This document shows positions 60,876 through 64,000 of a stretch of 64,000 bases of DNA, piece by piece. Location: assembly GCF_027531025.1 (NCBI RefSeq), contig NZ_JAPZQX010000004.1, positions 310,001 to 374,000 on the forward strand, read 5' to 3'. The notes beneath the pieces are model-generated. The model saw nothing but the letters and a program-made list of their open reading frames with translations. It had not been told where the DNA came from and did not search any database. The stretch comes from Novosphingobium sp. (GTDB lineage: Bacteria; Pseudomonadota; Alphaproteobacteria; Sphingomonadales; Sphingomonadaceae). Both the position numbers and the translations under genes were made by a program. How positions within the stretch are numbered: the stretch's first letter is position 1; each line of letters starts with the position of its first letter.

Positions 60876-61804
60876 CCAATCATGTCCACCGGTGGCTTGG
60901 GCCGTCGATCCCAACGCAACTGGAAGATATCCGGACGGGAATAATGGCCGGTTCCGTCAAACCAGGCCTTGGTCCGGACTATCCGCTCCAGATCAATCTC
61001 AGCGGTCACGATCGTTTCCTCGCCGAAAACAGGCTCGGCTAGATACTGCCCGTCCGGGCCGATGATCGCGCTGCCGCCGTTCATCGCATATTGCATCGGA
61101 TCGCAATTGCTTTCGGGCATGCCCGGCATGATCCGGTCCTGCGCCATCACCTCGCGCGCAGAAATCACGAAGCAGCCGTTCTCGAACGCGATCTGCCGGT
61201 TTGCAGCGTCGATGATGTCGGTGATGAAGGGAAAGCCGGGCCATTGCGCGGCATGAACCTGGATACCCAGCCCGTTCAGGGCGTAGCGTGCCGGGGCCAT
61301 ATGATGTTCGAAGCAGAGCAGTCCGCCAATCTTGCCGAGCGGCGTATCGTAAACCGTCAGATCCGAGCCATCGCCCTGGCCCCAGACCAGGCGCTCCTGC
61401 AGGGTCGGCATCATCTTGCGGTGGCTGCCCAGCAGACTGCCGTCAGGACCGATGTCGAACTGGGTATTGTAGATTGTGCCGCCGGCCTTTTCGTTGGCGC
61501 TGATCACCACATGCGCGCCGTGTTTGGCGGCTGCATCCATGACCGGTTGCAAGGCATCGCTGTTCCGGTCGATTGCGCCCGCGTGCAGCGCGTGCAACCA
61601 GGCCTGGAATTCCGGCGAGGCGCCGGGCAGGCCGGAGAAATAGGGATAGCCTTGCAGGAACGTCTCGGGAAAGACGACTAACCTGGCGCCCTGGCGCGCA
61701 GCCTCGGCAATTGCCTGCGCGGCCTTTTGCGCGCCGGCCTTGGGATCATGGACGCAGGGGGTCCATTGGACTGCGGCGGCGATATATGGAGCGATCTTGC
61801 TCAT
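60872..61804 (-). CDS. Nitrilase-family hydrolase
   Basis: A 310-residue C-N hydrolase. The catalytic triad is E47 (VVFPETFLQGYP), K130 (SHRKMMPTLQERLVW) and C164 (GGLLCFEHHMAP). ERLVWGQGDGSD is typical of true nitrilases acting on aliphatic or arylacetonitriles. Given the IAA cluster downstream, conversion of indole-3-acetonitrile to IAA is a plausible role. The ATG at 61804 overlaps the symporter stop (TAATG), and GGAGG lies about 8 bases upstream. The 30 extra upstream residues have no support. Confidence 0.87.
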   Translation of the reverse strand: MSKIAPYIAAAVQWTPCVHDPKAGAQKAAQAIAEAARQGARLVVFPETFLQGYPYFSGLPGASPEFQAWLHALHAGAIDRNSDALQPVMDAAAKHGAHVVISANEKAGGTIYNTQFDIGPDGSLLGSHRKMMPTLQERLVWGQGDGSDLTVYDTPLGKIGGLLCFEHHMAPARYALNGLGIQVHAAQWPGFPFITDIIDAANRQIAFENGCFVISAREVMAQDRIMPGMPESNCDPMQYAMNGGSAIIGPDGQYLAEPVFGEETIVTAEIDLERIVRTKAWFDGTGHYSRPDIFQLRWDRRPKPPVDMIG

Positions 61805-63153
61805 TATTGATGTCCTCCAGCCCGGCGGGCCAACCATTTGCGAATAATCGCGTGACGCTTTTGGGTGATGGGATAGTTCCAGATCAGCAGGCATCCTGCC
61901 AAGGCAATGATTCCGGGCAGGATCAAGGTGACCAGCCTGAGCGCCTCAACTCCTTGCGGGGTCACCGGCGCCTGCGGGTCGAAGCCAAGATTTCCGGCCA
62001 GCGTCAGTGCCAGACCGACCCCGATTGCCAGCGCCATCTTTTGTACGAAAGCATAGAGCGCGAGGTACAACGCGGAATCGTCGCTGCCGCCTTTGAGCAT
62101 CCCGTAGTCGACCGTGTCGGCGATGATCGCGGGCGGCATCACCCAGATCACCGGGGTCATGAAGCCAGCCATAATGTAAACTGCAATGGCTCCGGCAAAC
62201 CCGCCCTGGGGCACGAAGTGAAAGCCCTGGTGCGCCAGAAAATAGCCCATTGCGCCCAACACCAGAACCCGGTGCCGTCCAAGCCGGTTGGCCAGTTTGT
62301 TCCACGCCGGCAGCGAGATCAAAGCCATCAGATATTGCGCAAGGATCAGCCAGAGGAAATCGGCCCGGCCCAACCCCAGCCCTTCAGTGACATAGAACAG
62401 GATGGTCGAATTATGGAAGGCGCCGCCTAGCCAGACCACGAAGATCGCGACCAGCATGCGCAGCAGAGGCTTGTTCTTGCGCAGCAGCCCAAGCGCCGCG
62501 AACAGCCCCAGCGGAGGGTGCGGTTCGAATTCGCCTTGCGGCGCAGAGCGCAGGGCGATCGGCACGGTGATCGCCAGGACAACGATGATCGTCAGCGCCA
62601 GCAGCGCCAAAATCTGGCGTAATGTGGGATCGCCCTCGACAAATAGCGGCAGCACCAGCACCGGCAAGAGCGTCGCCAGGATGGTGCCGAGAATGCCGCC
62701 AGCTTCCCTGAGCGAATTGATCTGTGTGCGCCCCTCATAGTCGCGCCGGATTTCCGCTCCCCACGACATGTAGGGAATGATCACGATCGCATAGGTCACA
62801 TAGAAGAGCAGCGCCGCGACCATCAGATAGGTCATACCAACGTCTGCCGGTGGCTGAAAAAATGCCCAGGTCATGACCATGAAAGCCGGAACGCCAAAAG
62901 CGATCCAGGGCTTGCGCCGACCCCATTTCCCGCGCGTGCGGTCAGACCAGTTGCCGATAATCGGATCGATCACCGCATCGAAGGCCCGCGCCGCCATGAA
63001 GATCGCACCCACAGTGGCAATGCTGATGCCGATCTCGGCGGCATAGAAGTTGGGGACGTAAGCGATCAGCAGCAAGTTGACGATCGACATGGCGATCATC
63101 GGTCCGGAATAGGCGAGCAAAGGCCACAGACGTGCTTGTTCTTGCTTGGTCAT
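61804..63153 (-). CDS. GPH-family (MelB-like) symporter
   Basis: A 449-residue 12-helix transporter of the glycoside-pentoside-hexuronide:cation symporter group. It has the signature FDAVIDPIIGNWSDRTRGKWGRRKPWI between helices 2 and 3, and INSLREAGGILGTILATLLPVLV in the middle. In sphingomonads such proteins occur in aromatic and sugar-conjugate clusters. It may import a glycosylated or amide-linked IAA form, or another substrate. The ATG at 63153 overlaps the dioxygenase stop (ATGA); the longer upstream frame runs into tauD-like sequence. Confidence 0.85.
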   Translation of the reverse strand: MTKQEQARLWPLLAYSGPMIAMSIVNLLLIAYVPNFYAAEIGISIATVGAIFMAARAFDAVIDPIIGNWSDRTRGKWGRRKPWIAFGVPAFMVMTWAFFQPPADVGMTYLMVAALLFYVTYAIVIIPYMSWGAEIRRDYEGRTQINSLREAGGILGTILATLLPVLVLPLFVEGDPTLRQILALLALTIIVVLAITVPIALRSAPQGEFEPHPPLGLFAALGLLRKNKPLLRMLVAIFVVWLGGAFHNSTILFYVTEGLGLGRADFLWLILAQYLMALISLPAWNKLANRLGRHRVLVLGAMGYFLAHQGFHFVPQGGFAGAIAVYIMAGFMTPVIWVMPPAIIADTVDYGMLKGGSDDSALYLALYAFVQKMALAIGVGLALTLAGNLGFDPQAPVTPQGVEALRLVTLILPGIIALAGCLLIWNYPITQKRHAIIRKWLARRAGGHQ

Positions 63154-63989
63154 GCGGTGGCCCTTTGCTGCGGGGAATAGGGAATGACGCTTTCGCCTTT
63201 GACGGCGACCCGGTGCATCACGCGGGTCTCTGGCCAATAATCGGCCACGGCATAGTGCTGGGTCGAGCGATTGTCCCAGATCACAGTATCGCCAGCATTC
63301 CAGCTTAAGCGGACCTGGCGGTCGGGGCTTTCAGCAACGGCGAACAGGCCCTGCAGCACCGCCTCGCTTTCAGCGGCTGTGAGACCCTCAATCCGCTGGG
63401 TATATATCCGATTGACGAACAACGAGGGCTTTTCGATCTCTGGTATCCAGCGGATGATCGGGTGAATTGCAGCGATTTCCTTGCCCATTACCGTGGCAAT
63501 CAGTTCGGGCGGGCGGCCATCGAGTGGAAGCTGGTGGTAGGCGGTAAGTGGCTCGAGAAAGCGCTTCATCGGCTCGCTCAGCGCCTCATATGCGGCGGTC
63601 ATGCTTGCCCAGATCGTATTGCCGCCGCCGCCCGGTGGGGTCTCGACGCAGTGCAGGACGCAGACGCCTGCCGGTGGATCCTTGAAGGTGGTGTCGGTGT
63701 GCCAGACGTTGATGTCAGGCGGGTTGTCGCGGTCGTTGATCACCAGCGCCACCACGCGGTTTCTATCCGCGCAGCCGAACTTAGGGTGTGAATCGGGCAT
63801 CGGCTCACCAAAGGCCCGGGCAAGTTTGACCTGCCGATCGGCGCTCAGTGGCTGGCCGCGAATTACCAGCACCTGATACTCACAAAGTGCCTGCCGAAGT
63901 TCCCTCGACGTTTCGTCATCCAGATCGGCGGAAAGGTCGATCCCGGAGATCTCTGCGCCAATATGCGGGGAGAGGCAGTTCAGCTTCAT
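63150..63989 (-). CDS. TauD/TfdA-family Fe(II)/2-oxoglutarate dioxygenase
   Basis: A 279-residue non-haem iron dioxygenase. The iron-binding motif is H-T-D in INVWHTDTTFKDPPAG, the distal histidine is in RVMHRVAVKG, and the 2-oxoglutarate arginine follows in the same strand. WDNRSTQHYAVADYWPETR is typical of the TauD/TfdA family, which includes taurine and phenoxyalkanoate dioxygenases. It could hydroxylate or cleave an alkanoate side chain. The gene is complete, and is the first of the cluster inside the window; whether other genes precede it is not visible. Confidence 0.88.
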   Translation of the reverse strand: MKLNCLSPHIGAEISGIDLSADLDDETSRELRQALCEYQVLVIRGQPLSADRQVKLARAFGEPMPDSHPKFGCADRNRVVALVINDRDNPPDINVWHTDTTFKDPPAGVCVLHCVETPPGGGGNTIWASMTAAYEALSEPMKRFLEPLTAYHQLPLDGRPPELIATVMGKEIAAIHPIIRWIPEIEKPSLFVNRIYTQRIEGLTAAESEAVLQGLFAVAESPDRQVRLSWNAGDTVIWDNRSTQHYAVADYWPETRVMHRVAVKGESVIPYSPQQRATA

Positions 63990-64000
63990 GGCGTGTCGCC

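Noticed and set aside
1..64000. CRISPR arrays, complete tRNAs or rRNAs, IS elements and integrases
   Set aside because: No regularly spaced repeats, cloverleaf, transposase or recombinase motif was seen on either strand; only the tRNA fragment at 45554-45575 remains.

Overview
The window looks like the chromosome of a sphingomonad-type alphaproteobacterium (Novosphingobium/Sphingobium/Sphingomonas-like). It has high-GC coding sequence, many TonB-dependent receptors, tightly packed catabolic operons with ATGA stop/start overlaps, and a complete distal valine-degradation operon. This placement comes from gene content and sequence character only; no search was run. All domain and family calls are made by reading the translated sequence.

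Region by region. 1-8863: the start of a probable alkylsulfatase (cut by the window edge), a GMC oxidoreductase, a TetR regulator, an arylsulfatase with a small membrane protein, a GST-like protein, an epoxide-hydrolase-like enzyme and a secreted M24 peptidase. Three copies of a TGGCA-N7-TGCCA-type operator sit in the two divergent promoters of this block. 8916-14780: a chaperone-usher pilus operon (four small DUF4402-like subunits, chaperone, usher) behind an AT-rich leader with three inverted repeats, followed by a PilZ-PilZ-PAS-GGDEF-EAL protein. 18609-25314: valine/isobutyryl-CoA operon (mmsA, cupin, acyl-CoA dehydrogenase, 3-hydroxyisobutyryl-CoA hydrolase, enoyl-CoA hydratase, mmsB) with a divergent LysR regulator. 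25417-36919: a duplicated HxlR regulator, tannase-family esterase and TonB receptor, divergent from a five-gene operon (nitronate monooxygenase, carotenoid-cleavage-type dioxygenase, acyl-CoA ligase, two thiolases). 36988-45239: two TonB receptors flanking a DUF1826 protein, divergent from a three-gene DUF3526-type ABC system. Two Zur-box-like palindromes between them suggest zinc control.

45769-63989 is the most striking part: twenty co-oriented genes, mostly overlapping. They encode an indole-3-acetic acid (IAA) catabolic pathway (iacE, iacD, iacC, iacI, iacB, iacA, iacH, an AAHS-type transporter and an iacG-like reductase), the catechol ortho branch that consumes its product (catB, catC, catA, pcaI, pcaD), and an upstream module (TauD/TfdA dioxygenase, GPH symporter, nitrilase, DUF2817/M14-like hydrolase, EutB/BhcB-like dehydratase, EutC/BhcD-like reductase). 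The upstream module could release IAA from nitrile or amino-acid-conjugate precursors. The flavin reductase is fused to a LysR-type ligand-binding domain with no DNA-binding domain, so it may be a substrate-gated reductase. A 3'-terminal tRNA-Ser-like fragment at 45554-45575, beside the end of this cluster, looks like an integration scar.

No rRNA, complete tRNA, CRISPR array, IS element or integrase was recognised. Not seen in the window, although the pathway would need them: iacF (ferredoxin), an IacR regulator and the second CoA-transferase subunit (pcaJ).
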